This document shows positions 1 through 8,818 of a stretch of DNA of 64,000 nt, piece by piece. The stretch is from Mariniblastus sp964414815 (GTDB lineage: Bacteria > Planctomycetota > Planctomycetia > Pirellulales > Pirellulaceae): assembly GCA_964414815.1 (NCBI GenBank), contig CAYPXY010000022.1, forward strand, positions 4,027-68,026. Reading direction: 5' to 3'. The position numbers and the translations under genes are program-made. The notes beneath the pieces were generated by a model. The model was given only the letters and a program-made list of their open reading frames with translations. It searched no databases and was not told where the DNA came from. Within the stretch, counting starts at the first letter, position 1. Each line of letters begins with the position of its first letter.

Positions 1-1049
1 CCTTGAGTGAACTCCGGTCCCCATTGGCCAAGCTGACGGGCCGACACATCGCCTTTTTTTAGCCCTTCGCTCACGGCGTCGGCGGCCAGTTGTCCTGATT
101 TGAGCGCCAGCAAAACACCGGACGAATACAGCGGATCCAGGAAACCAAAAGCATCGCCGATCAGTACCCATCCATCGCCAGCAAGCTGTTTCGAGCGGTA
201 GGTATAATCTTTCGTGGCATAGAATCGCGAAACACATTCGGCATTGGCCAGCCGCTCCTTGATTCCGGGACAGCGCCCCACTTCCTCCCAATAAGTCGTC
301 TCGTGGTCCTTGCGGCCCTTGAAGAGATAATCAAAATCGCCGACGACCCCGATACTGGTAATGTCATCATGCAGCGGGATGTACCAGAACCATCCCTTCT
401 TTTCGGCGACATGGACCACCAACGTCGCTCCCTCGTTCTCGCCCTTATCGCGCGGAGCGCCTTTGAAGTAGGTCCAGACAGCGCCCTTGTTGAGCTGCGG
501 ATCGGGAACGCGAAGCTTGAACTTGTTCATGATCAGGGAACTTTGCCCGCTGGCGTCGACCACGACTTGGGTATAGATGTCGTGCTGGCTACCGTCCTCG
601 CGCTGAATCCTTACCCCCACGGCTCGATCATCTTCAAACAGGACATCGAGTACTCGAACGCCTTGCTGTACGTCAACGCCCTGTTCGGCGGCATTTTCCA
701 GCATCATCGTATCGAACTCGCTGCGACGCACCTGCCAGGTCTGAGAACACTCGTGCGGCTTGTTCTGCATGAAGTAGAACGGCGCCGAGGTCTTGCCGTG
801 CTGATTGACAAATTGGACACTGTACTTCTTGATGAAGTGGCTGTTCTTCATCTTGCCGAGCATGTTCAGCCGCTCCAGTACCCAATACGTTTCCGGAATC
901 AGTGACTCTCCGATGTGAAATCGGGGAAAATACTCGCGTTCAAAGAGTTGGACGCGATGCCCCTGTTGGGCGATCAGCGTCGAAACAGTGGACCCAGCCG
1001 GTCCGCCGCCAATCACAATGACGTCGGGAGATGTTTGAGGATTGTTCAT
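1..1049 (-). CDS. FAD-dependent oxidoreductase / flavin-dependent halogenase-like protein (partial, C-terminus outside window)
   Basis: The reading frame is open from an ATG at 1049 to the window edge, about 349 residues without the C-terminus. The N-terminus reads MNNPQTSPDVIVIGGGPAG, a Rossmann GxGxxG FAD-binding loop. A GESLIP motif follows near residue 49, and a distal GD segment (WVLIGDAFGFLDPLYSSG) contacts flavin in this superfamily. Around residue 230 the sequence GWFWYIP fits WxWxIP, the signature of flavin-dependent (tryptophan) halogenases. Related geranylgeranyl-reductase-like enzymes of the same fold can carry similar segments, so true halogenation is inferred. The frame's own codons, not the short overlapping ORFs on the plus strand, give the coherent protein. 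It is divergent from rpsL with about 220 bp between the start codons. Confidence 0.85.
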   Translation of the reverse strand, partial: MNNPQTSPDVIVIGGGPAGSTVSTLIAQQGHRVQLFEREYFPRFHIGESLIPETYWVLERLNMLGKMKNSHFIKKYSVQFVNQHGKTSAPFYFMQNKPHECSQTWQVRRSEFDTMMLENAAEQGVDVQQGVRVLDVLFEDDRAVGVRIQREDGSQHDIYTQVVVDASGQSSLIMNKFKLRVPDPQLNKGAVWTYFKGAPRDKGENEGATLVVHVAEKKGWFWYIPLHDDITSIGVVGDFDYLFKGRKDHETTYWEEVGRCPGIKERLANAECVSRFYATKDYTYRSKQLAGDGWVLIGDAFGFLDPLYSSGVLLALKSGQLAADAVSEGLKKGDVSARQLGQWGPEFTQ

Positions 1050-1179
1050 GGGATTCTGAAGTTAGGAGCCGTGCAACGATTTTCCTATTTTTACGAGAAA
1101 AAGCCTGAAAAATCGACCCTGCGTCGTTAATTCACCCTGGGAACCATGAAATGTAATGGAAGTCTCTAAAAATTAGCCG

Positions 1180-1207
1180 TTGACATTTTTTTGTAAATCA
1201 TTACTTT
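1180..1207 (+). promoter_or_regulatory. candidate promoter upstream of rpsL
   Basis: A perfect TTGACA lies at 1180-1185, about 90 bp before rpsL. The best -10 match at a 16-bp spacing (TACTTT, 1202-1207) is poor, so this is only a candidate for the rpsL-rpsG-fusA promoter. Confidence 0.3.
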
Positions 1208-1273
1208 TACAAGCTTCCATTTGATGAATTTCTCGTGGGATCGCTCCCTTTTTACCCATAGACCAGAGACAGA

Positions 1274-1654
1274 ATGCCGACTATCAATCAACTGATTCGC
1301 AGCAATCGGAGACAACAAACCAACGTTACCAAATCGCCGGTTCTGGAAAAATGCCCCCAAAAACAAGGGGTCTGCCTACAGGTCCGCACCATGACACCGA
1401 AGAAGCCGAACTCGGCACTTCGGAAGATCACCCGCGTTCGGTTGTCCAACAGCAAGGAAGTCACCGTTTATATTCCAGGTGAAGGACACAACTTGCAGGA
1501 ACACTCGATCGTCCTTGTGCGGGGTGGTCGGGTTCGTGACTTGCCAGGGGTTCGATATCAGGTCGTTCGCGGTGCTCGCGATACCTTGGGAGTCGATAAA
1601 CGAAAAAAATCCCGCAGCCGCTACGGTGCCAAACGCAAGAAGGCTGGCAAGTAG
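1274..1654 (+). CDS. rpsL: 30S ribosomal protein S12
   Basis: This 126-residue protein is S12 over its full length. It starts MPTINQLIR and contains the decoding-centre segments TPKKPNSALRK (about residues 40-50) and PGEGHNLQEHS (about 71-81), which include the lysines linked to streptomycin resistance in other bacteria, then a basic C-terminal tail. S12 sits at the 30S A site and monitors codon-anticodon pairing. It is first in an S12-S7-EF-G cluster (str order). The size is normal for the short bacterial form. rpsG follows 126 bp downstream. Confidence 0.98.
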   Translation: MPTINQLIRSNRRQQTNVTKSPVLEKCPQKQGVCLQVRTMTPKKPNSALRKITRVRLSNSKEVTVYIPGEGHNLQEHSIVLVRGGRVRDLPGVRYQVVRGARDTLGVDKRKKSRSRYGAKRKKAGK

Positions 1655-1780
1655 TTTTGAGTCGCGGCTTGAGTTGCGGTGGATCGCGATGTCGCGTTCA
1701 CCTGTGGGCCTTGCCGCTTTTAGCAAATCAGAAGACGTAGACAGAAACCGTAGAACACCGAATCACAAGAACCACACTTT

Positions 1781-2254
1781 ATGGGCAATATCACCGCCAG
1801 TCGCGTACAGCTTAAACCCGATCCGAAATTTGATTCTCTGCTCGCCAGCAAGTTCATCAACTGTCTGATGTGGGATGGAAAAAAATCCACCGCACAGGCC
1901 GTGTTCTATGATGCGATGGCCGAAATTGCGAAACGAGTTCCGGATGTCGAGCCGGTCGATGTTTTCACCCAGGCGGTCGAAAACGTAAAGCCGCACATTG
2001 AAGTCCGCTCCAAACGAGTCGGGGGAGCCTCGTACCAGGTTCCGATGCAGGTCAACCGCAGTCGTCAGCAATCGCTGGCCATTCGCTGGATCCTGAACGC
2101 GATTCGCGACAAGAAGGGACGCCCCACGCACCTCAAACTGGCGGATGAACTCGTGGCCGCCTACAACAAGGAAGGCGCTGCCATCACCAAACGCGAAAAT
2201 ACCCACCGCATGGCGGACGCGAACAAGGCGTTTGCACACTTTGCCTGGAACTAA
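1781..2254 (+). CDS. rpsG: 30S ribosomal protein S7
   Basis: The 157-residue product matches S7 along its length, including DPKFDSLLASKFINCLM near the N-terminus, VGGASYQVPMQV in the middle and a C-terminal ENTHRMADANKAFAHF. S7 nucleates assembly of the 30S head by binding the 3' major domain of 16S rRNA and contacts the E-site tRNA. It sits between rpsL and fusA in str-operon order. In well-studied bacteria S7 is the autogenous regulator of this operon; no S7-binding structure was identified here. Confidence 0.98.
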   Translation: MGNITASRVQLKPDPKFDSLLASKFINCLMWDGKKSTAQAVFYDAMAEIAKRVPDVEPVDVFTQAVENVKPHIEVRSKRVGGASYQVPMQVNRSRQQSLAIRWILNAIRDKKGRPTHLKLADELVAAYNKEGAAITKRENTHRMADANKAFAHFAWN

Positions 2255-2335
2255 ATTCAAATCGTCCAGCCGCTCGCTTTGTAATTCTCAACGGGCGGTT
2301 TTTTTATGCGCTGAACCGATGCGCTGAACCGAATC

Positions 2336-4417
2336 ATGGCTCGAAAACTTGAAAATCTGCGAAACATCGGAATCATCGCTCACATCGATGCCGGCAAGAC
2401 GACGGTCACGGAACAGATGCTCTTCATCAGCGGCATGAAGCACCGTGTCGGCAAGGTCGATAGCGGCACGACGACCACCGACGAAGACCCCGAGGAGCAG
2501 GAACGCGGGATCACGATTTACTCCGCCTGTGTGACGTTCGACTGGAAAGATATTCACATCAACCTGCTCGACACGCCGGGCCACGTCGATTTCACGGCCG
2601 AGGTCGAGCGAAGTTTGCGTGTCCTCGATGGAGCCGTGGTTGTATTCAGTGCTCGCGAAGGCGTTCAAGCCCAATCCGAAACGGTCTGGAAGCAGGCCGA
2701 CAAGTACGATGTACCGCGGATCGCCTTCATCAATAAACTTGACCGTGAAGGCGCCAGTTTCGAGCGTGTACTCAAGGAGATGCAAACACGGCTTCACGCC
2801 CATCCGTTGCCGCTGCAAATTCCAGTGGGGTTGGGCCCGGCTCACATGGCCGATCCATTTCGCGGCGTGATCGATCTGATCGAAATGAAAATGATCACGT
2901 TTGAGCAGGACGGCAAGAAAAGCAATGAACTTGCGATTCCTGCGGAACTCGATGATGCGGCTCAAATCGCCCGCCAGGAATTGCTGGAAGAACTCTATCT
3001 CTTGAGCGACGAGATGGCCGAGCTGGCGATGGCGGAAGAACCCATTCCCAACGACCTGATTCGAACCGTCATTCGCACCGCAACGCTCGAACGCCAGATT
3101 CAGCCGGTCGTTTGCGGCTCGGCACTTCATGGAATGGGTGTGCAAGGAGTCCTCGATGGCGTGAAATACTATCTGCCCAGTCCGCTCGATCGCCCGCCTG
3201 TTCAGGGTACCCATCCGGTAAAAACAGATCTGGTGGAGGTTCGCAAACCGGATCCGAAAGAACCGTTCGCGGCCCTTGTATTCAAAATTCTTCCGGCCAA
3301 AACGGGGGATCTCTACTGGATTCGAATTTACTCGGGCGAATTGAAATCCAACTCACGGGTTCACTGTCCGGGCAAGGACAAAAAAGAAAACATCGCTCAG
3401 CTTTGGCAGATCCATGCCACCAAAAAAGACCGCGACGGGCAGCTCGAATCGACCGGGTGCGGGGAAATCGTGGGCGTGATCGGACCGCGATATGCCGTGA
3501 CGGGCGATACCCTGTGCGATTCCAAGGCAGGCATTTTGCTGGAGTCGATCGAGTTTCCTGAAACCGTGATTCAGATGGCGATCGAACCGGATACCACCGC
3601 TGAGCGAAAAAAACTGGCGGAAACGCTGGAACTGCTCAAGCGACAAGACCCCACGTTCAAGGCTCGCGAAAATGAAGAGACCGGTCAGACATTGATTGCC
3701 GGGATGGGCGAGCTGCATCTTGAAGTCATCAAGAACCGCTTGCTTCGGGATTTTAATCTGAAAGTCAAAGTCCACAAACCGCGCGTCTCGTACCGCGAAA
3801 CGATTTCGAAATCCGTGGAGGTAACGGGCGAGTGCCATCGTGTCGTCAATGGTCAGCCGTCGTTTGCAAAACTGACCTTGCGAATGGAGCCGGACGCCAA
3901 AGCAGAATCGGGGGTCGCAATTCGAAGCCAGATGCCGATCGAAGCCATGCCTCCGGAAATGGTGCAGTCGGCCAAGGACGCGATTGTTGCCAGCGGTGAG
4001 GGCGGCGGACCGATCGGCTGGTTCCCGCTGACCCGACTGCGAGTCACCTTGCTCAATGCCGAAGCCAACGAATTGACAACACCGATGGCCGTTTCGATTG
4101 CCGCTGCCGACGCCTTTGAAAAGGGCCTGCGAGAAGGCGGACCAGTGTTGCTTGAGCCGATCATGAAATTGACCGTGACGACTCCAGAAGATTACTACGG
4201 CGAGTTTCTGGGCGACCTCGCTCAGCGGCGAGCACAAGTGGTCAGCACCGACACGCTAGGTGAAGTCGCCACAATCGTGGCCCATGCACCGCTGGCTGAA
4301 CTCTTTGGCTATTCCAATGCAATGCGCAGTCTCAGCCAGGGCCGCGCAGGCAGCTCGATGGAGCCGCTGGAATATTTGCCCGCTCCGCCCGAAGTGGCCG
4401 AGAGTTTTGCACTTTGA
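2336..4417 (+). CDS. fusA: Elongation factor G family GTPase, probably spdEFG2-like
   Basis: At 693 residues this has the full EF-G layout. The GTPase motifs are AHIDAGKTT (15-23), RGIT (58-61), DTPGH (79-83) and NKLD (133-136), followed by domains II-V. Domain IV is unusual. The loop that normally reads like QSGGRGQYG is absent; the region instead reads GECHRVVNGQPSFAKL. In my hand alignment the domain IV tip histidine (E. coli H583) is replaced by Ala577. The C-terminal DLAQRR segment resembles mitochondrial EF-G2. These traits fit the spdEFG2 subfamily known from spirochaetes, planctomycetes and delta-proteobacteria, related to recycling-type mtEFG2. Subfamily placement is inference; EF-G family membership is certain. 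No tuf gene follows, trxA does. Confidence 0.93.
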   Translation: MARKLENLRNIGIIAHIDAGKTTVTEQMLFISGMKHRVGKVDSGTTTTDEDPEEQERGITIYSACVTFDWKDIHINLLDTPGHVDFTAEVERSLRVLDGAVVVFSAREGVQAQSETVWKQADKYDVPRIAFINKLDREGASFERVLKEMQTRLHAHPLPLQIPVGLGPAHMADPFRGVIDLIEMKMITFEQDGKKSNELAIPAELDDAAQIARQELLEELYLLSDEMAELAMAEEPIPNDLIRTVIRTATLERQIQPVVCGSALHGMGVQGVLDGVKYYLPSPLDRPPVQGTHPVKTDLVEVRKPDPKEPFAALVFKILPAKTGDLYWIRIYSGELKSNSRVHCPGKDKKENIAQLWQIHATKKDRDGQLESTGCGEIVGVIGPRYAVTGDTLCDSKAGILLESIEFPETVIQMAIEPDTTAERKKLAETLELLKRQDPTFKARENEETGQTLIAGMGELHLEVIKNRLLRDFNLKVKVHKPRVSYRETISKSVEVTGECHRVVNGQPSFAKLTLRMEPDAKAESGVAIRSQMPIEAMPPEMVQSAKDAIVASGEGGGPIGWFPLTRLRVTLLNAEANELTTPMAVSIAAADAFEKGLREGGPVLLEPIMKLTVTTPEDYYGEFLGDLAQRRAQVVSTDTLGEVATIVAHAPLAELFGYSNAMRSLSQGRAGSSMEPLEYLPAPPEVAESFAL

Positions 4418-4508
4418 TCATTGACCGATCAGGCTCAAAAGGTAAAATCACTGGCACAGACAGCCAAGCTGCACTGAACATCTCCAATCAATATTCACCA
4501 CTCAATTG

Positions 4509-4514
4509 TATAAT
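4509..4514 (+). promoter_or_regulatory. candidate -10 element for trxA
   Basis: A perfect TATAAT is 22 bp before the trxA ATG in an AT-rich stretch. No convincing -35 hexamer was seen at 16-18 bp upstream. Confidence 0.3.
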
Positions 4515-4536
4515 TTTATACACCCAGGACTCCGAC

Positions 4537-4854
4537 ATGGCACAAGAATTTAATAGTGATTCCTTTGAAACCGAAGTTTTGAACGCAGACCAACCTGTCC
4601 TGGTGGATTTTTGGGCAACGTGGTGTGGTCCATGCCGCCAGTTGACGCCTGTGATCGAAGAGTTGGCTCATGAAAATAACGATGCCAAGGTGGGTAAGCT
4701 TGATGTCGATGCCAATCGTGACATTGCGATCAAGTACAGCATCTCCAACATTCCGACCATTCTCGTATTCAAGAACGGAGAAGTTGTCGAACGTTTGACG
4801 GGCGTTCAGCCAAAATCAAAACTACAGGAAGTTCTCAACATTCACAAAGCCTGA
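4537..4854 (+). CDS. trxA: Thioredoxin
   Basis: This is a 105-residue thioredoxin with the classic WCGPC active site (Cys30 and Cys33 in VDFWATWCGPCRQ) and the cis-proline segment NIPTI. It is a cytosolic protein disulfide reductant. Family members donate electrons to class I ribonucleotide reductase, which is encoded about 12 kb away. The ATG at 4537 is preferred over an upstream in-frame start at 4414, because only the shorter form has normal thioredoxin length and the extra N-terminal 41 residues resemble nothing in the family. Confidence 0.96.
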   Translation: MAQEFNSDSFETEVLNADQPVLVDFWATWCGPCRQLTPVIEELAHENNDAKVGKLDVDANRDIAIKYSISNIPTILVFKNGEVVERLTGVQPKSKLQEVLNIHKA

Positions 4855-5211
4855 CAGGCGAAAGAGTCCGTTCTTGATTTTCTCCAACCGATGGGTGTAT
4901 TTCGGCCTGGTCAGTTGATTGATCGGTGCCATTTTCTGGTCGATGGGAATCCGCCGCCAATGGGATACCACCCACCCCGAATTCGCAATGGAAATTTGCC
5001 GCGATCACATTGCAGACCGGATTTCCGATCGGGGTCGCGATGTTGACTGGATTGGTGTTGGGGTTTGGGGTTGAGATTGCAAAAGGACAGAAGGGACGGA
5101 TAGGACCGACGGGACTTCCCGTATTTTCCCTGATTTTGCTAAAATACTTCGGAACTTAATGGAAAACCAAAATGTCCATTTATTTACGAACCGATTTCCC
5201 CAGATAGGTCG
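4855..5211. other. intergenic region between trxA and the ECF sigma gene
   Basis: No credible gene was found. The stretch 5077-5118 is a purine-rich GGAC/GGGAC run with irregular short repetition and could be simple-sequence DNA. The last 60 bp are AT-rich and probably hold the sigma-factor promoter, but no clear hexamers were found. Confidence 0.4.
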
Positions 5212-5766
5212 ATGGCTAGCAACGAAGATCAACTGTTGATTCAGCGAACCCTCGACGGCGATGGAGAAGCGTTCGGAGGACTGGTTCAGAAGTACCAGCA
5301 CCGGTTGTTCAACGGGATGGTCCAAATCCTCAGAAGCGAACCCGAGGCCGAGGACATCGTGCAGGATACCTTTGTGCTGGCCTACACCAAGCTGGCGACG
5401 TTTCAGGGGCATAGTGCGTTTTTCACCTGGCTGTACCGGATTGGGTACAACTTGGCGGTGACCCGGATTCGGCGACACAAGGTCACGATGTCGCTCGACA
5501 CACAACGAGAGTCCGGTCAGGATTTTGCCGGAGACGAAAGTGCGCCAAGCGAACGTATGGAACAACTTGAACAAGCGGCCCTATTGATGCAAGCACTGGA
5601 TCAGTTGTCTTCGGAACACCGCACGATTCTGGTCCTGCGCGAGATGGAAGAAATGGACTACGAGTCGTTGTCGGAGATATTGGACTTGCCCATCGGTACG
5701 GTTCGCAGCCGCCTCCACCGGGCCAGAGAACAATTGAGAGAATTACTGGCCGCCGTCCGAGGCTAA
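5212..5766 (+). CDS. RNA polymerase sigma factor, ECF subfamily
   Basis: The 184-residue protein has a sigma region 2 (about residues 8-90, including EAEDIVQDTFVLAYTKL and FFTWLYRIGYNLAVTRIRR) and a sigma region 4 helix-turn-helix (about 125-180, HRTILVLREMEEMDY then LPIGTVRSRLHRAREQLRE). This two-domain form without regions 1 and 3 defines ECF sigma factors, which direct RNA polymerase to stress or envelope regulons. The downstream gene encodes a single-pass membrane protein with an anti-sigma-like N-terminus, so the pair is probably a sigma/anti-sigma module. The inducing signal cannot be deduced. Confidence 0.93.
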   Translation: MASNEDQLLIQRTLDGDGEAFGGLVQKYQHRLFNGMVQILRSEPEAEDIVQDTFVLAYTKLATFQGHSAFFTWLYRIGYNLAVTRIRRHKVTMSLDTQRESGQDFAGDESAPSERMEQLEQAALLMQALDQLSSEHRTILVLREMEEMDYESLSEILDLPIGTVRSRLHRAREQLRELLAAVRG

Positions 5767-5810
5767 AACAGACCACTGAATACTGACAAAAAATCAACCA
5801 CGACCCACTC

Positions 5811-7508
5811 ATGCAACCCAAAGACCTTTTCTCAGCCTATATCGACGGTGAGCTGTACGGAGAGGAACTCGCATTAGCCGAACGGACGCTCGCTGAACAA
5901 CCGGACGCTCAGCAACTCATTGAGCAGTGGCGTGAACAGGGCAAATCGCTTCGGTCGCTACCAAAGTTTCAGCTCAAGCATGATCTGAGCGACCGCATCC
6001 TGGAAAAGATTCAGGAAAAATCCGAACCGGTTGAATCAGCCTCCGCTGTCCCGGCCCTGAGCCGAGTTGTCGGCGCAGTGATTTCCCGCGATTCGCAATC
6101 CTCGGTTTCAGAATCATCCGCAACGCCCAGACCCGAATCATCGAAATTCCTGTGGGGACTGGGGGTGGGAGTACTCTCTTCGCTGGCAACCATGTTGCTG
6201 ATCATCCAGACATCCGGCTACCGACTTCAAGGATCGGAAGGCCAGGAAACGGGCCCCCTACAGATCGCGATGGCCGACCCTGCAGGGCAGGGGGGGGCTG
6301 TACTCCCATCGGATGTAAGCGTTGCCGTATCGCCACAAGCGTCGCCGCTGTCCAGCGAACCCGATACTGACAGCGTAGCCACTATGCTTGCCGCGAGAGG
6401 CAACCATGAAATAAGAAACGCGGACCGTATTATGGCTCCCATTAGCGAACAAGCTACACGATTGAGCGAACGCCCACTGCTGGCTCACGATCTCGGGGAG
6501 GCGCCTGATTTTGCAATCGCTGCCGATTCAATCGCTGCCGATTCAATCGCTGCCGATTCAATCGCCGCCGATTCAATCGCCGCCGATATCGGACCAGAAT
6601 CAGAAACTCCGGTGGAACCGGCAGTTCCAACCCCCGTCAACATCGAACAGATTTTCTTTGTCAACTTTCGGGCGAATGATCAGCCTTTGGCCGTCGTTTC
6701 GGAGGTCTTCTCGCGAAATCAGATCGAAATCCTCAACGGCGGTTTATCCCCGGATCCAACCGGCCATCCGCTCGCCGGCAGGAAAGCAGCACATCCCGCA
6801 CAGGAAAATGAAACGGAAGGCTTCATCGAGAGTGCCGAGCCGTCGAATCTCCGCACCATGAGCAGGCTCTATGAGCAGTCGCCGGACGGCATGGAGGCGC
6901 TGTTTGTGGTTGCCACTCGCTCGCAACTGAATCAGGCCATGAACGAACTGGCGGACCGCGCCGACATCTCGGGCTATCAGGTAACGGCAAGATTTATTTC
7001 TGACATGGTTGCCCAACAATGGAAATCGCTGGCTTCGAAAGATCTCCAGCCGCCCACCATGGACGAAATGATTGCCCAGATGAAAGCCCAACGACTGGCA
7101 AAATTCAAAACGATGGCTCCCGTGCCCCGCGCCATGGCTCAGCAAATCCGGCCGTTCGGAAGCAGCCGCAACAGTTTGCCCAACCCCGAGTTGGCGGCTC
7201 GTGATCGGACGCCAGGTGCCAGTACAGCGACTCAGCCCTACGCAGGAATCTCACGCAGCCAGTCGTTTGCTCCTGCCCCCGGTCGTCCATTCAATCCTGC
7301 ACTTCCCATGCGAAGCCTCTCAGGTGGCGGGGCGGCACCGGAAGCCGAATCATCATCCACACCGGCGGCGGACAAGAATCGCGATGAACCTGGCCAAGCC
7401 ACCGATCGCTCCACCAACCACGCTGCCGAAAGTGAGCCGGAAAACACCTCTGAAGAAGAGTTGGTGCATTTTCTACTGTTTGTACGAGCGGCAAACTCCG
7501 GGCCGTAA
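5811..7508 (+). CDS. Putative membrane anti-sigma factor with internal SIAAD repeats
   Basis: This 565-residue protein starts MQPKDLFSAYIDGELYGEE, like the N-terminal helix of anti-sigma proteins, and lies 44 bp after the ECF sigma gene. The zinc-binding HxxxCxxC motif of ZAS anti-sigma factors is absent. A single membrane segment (FLWGLGVGVLSSLATMLLII) lies near residues 118-137. The remaining ~430 residues, probably periplasmic, are low-complexity and Pro/Ser/Ala-rich, with a middle segment around 280-400 that looks folded. Five 15-bp units at 6516-6590 encode repeated SIAAD. Anti-sigma function rests on gene order and N-terminal resemblance only. Confidence 0.7.
   Translation: MQPKDLFSAYIDGELYGEELALAERTLAEQPDAQQLIEQWREQGKSLRSLPKFQLKHDLSDRILEKIQEKSEPVESASAVPALSRVVGAVISRDSQSSVSESSATPRPESSKFLWGLGVGVLSSLATMLLIIQTSGYRLQGSEGQETGPLQIAMADPAGQGGAVLPSDVSVAVSPQASPLSSEPDTDSVATMLAARGNHEIRNADRIMAPISEQATRLSERPLLAHDLGEAPDFAIAADSIAADSIAADSIAADSIAADIGPESETPVEPAVPTPVNIEQIFFVNFRANDQPLAVVSEVFSRNQIEILNGGLSPDPTGHPLAGRKAAHPAQENETEGFIESAEPSNLRTMSRLYEQSPDGMEALFVVATRSQLNQAMNELADRADISGYQVTARFISDMVAQQWKSLASKDLQPPTMDEMIAQMKAQRLAKFKTMAPVPRAMAQQIRPFGSSRNSLPNPELAARDRTPGASTATQPYAGISRSQSFAPAPGRPFNPALPMRSLSGGGAAPEAESSSTPAADKNRDEPGQATDRSTNHAAESEPENTSEEELVHFLLFVRAANSGP
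6516..6590 (+). repeat. in-frame 15-bp tandem repeat (5 units)
   Basis: Five consecutive copies of ATCGCTGCCGATTCA lie within the anti-sigma-like gene, the first three identical, the fourth with T to C, and the fifth ending in ATATC. Copy number is likely to vary between strains by slippage without changing frame. Confidence 0.95.
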
Positions 7509-7913
7509 GGTTGGCTGGCGGATTTCCCTGTTATCACGGTTGATAATATTCGAATCAAAACCCGAAGCGTAAGCGAGGGACCGCGTTTCGTCCCTCGCTT
7601 ACGCTTCGGGTTGTGATTTCCACCAGACCTGCCATAGGGTGCTGGCCAGGAACGGTTCTTTATCAACACGTTTTCCACCTTCTTTTTTGAATCCCGTCCA
7701 GCCACCGTCGCTTCAATCGGGCGCCCGTCGCTCTGCTTCATCTTCGCCAGCCGTTCGATTTTACGTTGACTTGGCGGATTCTGACGATTGCAATTCCGGA
7801 CTCAAACTGGCGCCGCCGCAAAAAGCCCAAACTTGGGTTTTCAACCGAAGTATTCCTGCTAAGTTGAGCCAGCCAAACTGAAACTGCACACTGAACCGGA
7901 TATTTGGAATTGC
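7509..7913. other. intergenic region with palindromic repeat
   Basis: Apart from the hairpin at 7559-7612, nothing coding or structural was recognised. The stretch before 7914 contains CGCCGCAAAAAGCCC-type sequence without a clear promoter. Confidence 0.4.
7559..7612. repeat. perfect 23-bp palindromic repeat (GAAGCGTAAGCGAGGG family, copy 1)
   Basis: Arms 7559-7581 and 7590-7612 are perfectly complementary and enclose an 8-nt loop. The core CCCGAAGCGTAAGCGAGGGA recurs at 16187 and 40716. Located 50 bp past the anti-sigma-like stop codon, it could terminate transcription, although no T-tract follows. Confidence 0.9.
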
Positions 7914-8759
7914 ATGGATCTCGAAACCGAAACGCATTCTGCGATTGATCTCAACGATCAAACCATCAACGAATCGAAGCCGTTTGTCGGCCGCTGGAAT
8001 CGATTGATTTCAACCACCAATTGGGAAAAGGGGGCCATCATCTGCCAGTGGCGGGACGCGTTACAAACAGGCCAGGAGGTAGGTGGCGAAAATCACGAGG
8101 CGAGTCCCAAGCCCTATTCCGATGAAGCATGGAGCCAACTCGTTGGAGGCATTACTCCGCAACATGTCGGGCGGCTTCGCCGGACATTTGAACGATTTGG
8201 GCACACCCACAAGGAATACGACGGCATTTACTGGAGCCATTTTTACGCGGCCATCGAATGGGACGATGCGGAGATGTGGCTCGAAGGGGCCGTACAAAAT
8301 CGCTGGTCGGTCTCTCGGATGCGTCATCAGCGATGGGAGGTATTGGGGAAAATCCCCGACCAACAACCTCAAGAAAACGAAATCGTCGCCAGCGAACTAC
8401 AGGAAGAAAACCAGTCATTGGAGCTGTCTGAATCGAAGCGTCAGAATGATCGCGACTACATCGAGGGGCCCGTTTACGAAGGGCCCGATTTTGGTGACCA
8501 GGATCCAATGAAAACACCGCCTTCAACCGGAGGCGAGTCGCTGCCAGAGATGGAACGGCAGTCGATCGTCAGCGAAAATACGGCACCCGTTCGCCCGTTT
8601 GAATCGTTTGTCGACCTTCCTGAGGATGTGGATGAAGTGGCCAATGCATTTAAAATTGCGATTATTCGCCATCGAACCGAAGGATGGTACGAGATTTCAA
8701 AGGATGATATGCTTTCATTGCTCGATGCACTGAAAGTGTTGGTGGTTAGTGGATCGTAG
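7914..8759 (+). CDS. Hypothetical protein
   Basis: The 281-residue product is not recognised. Its N-terminal half (about 25-140) is rich in aromatic residues and looks folded, with NWEKGAIICQWRDALQ, VGRLRRTFERFG and YWSHFYAAIEWDDAEMWLEGAVQNRWSV. An acidic, Gln/Glu-rich linker (about 145-225) leads to a short C-terminal helix-rich segment. It has no signal peptide or membrane span, so it is probably cytosolic. The alternation of folded domain and disordered linker suggests a regulatory or scaffolding protein, but no function is supported. Confidence 0.75.
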   Translation: MDLETETHSAIDLNDQTINESKPFVGRWNRLISTTNWEKGAIICQWRDALQTGQEVGGENHEASPKPYSDEAWSQLVGGITPQHVGRLRRTFERFGHTHKEYDGIYWSHFYAAIEWDDAEMWLEGAVQNRWSVSRMRHQRWEVLGKIPDQQPQENEIVASELQEENQSLELSESKRQNDRDYIEGPVYEGPDFGDQDPMKTPPSTGGESLPEMERQSIVSENTAPVRPFESFVDLPEDVDEVANAFKIAIIRHRTEGWYEISKDDMLSLLDALKVLVVSGS

Positions 8760-8818
8760 GGGCGCTTACAAATGTAGAGATTCTTTTTTGTTGAACTCTC
8801 AAACCCCAAGCCAGAAAC

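Noticed and set aside
3353..4237. Long minus-strand reading frame in fusA
   Set aside because: Antisense to the EF-G gene with arginine/leucine-rich, non-protein-like composition.
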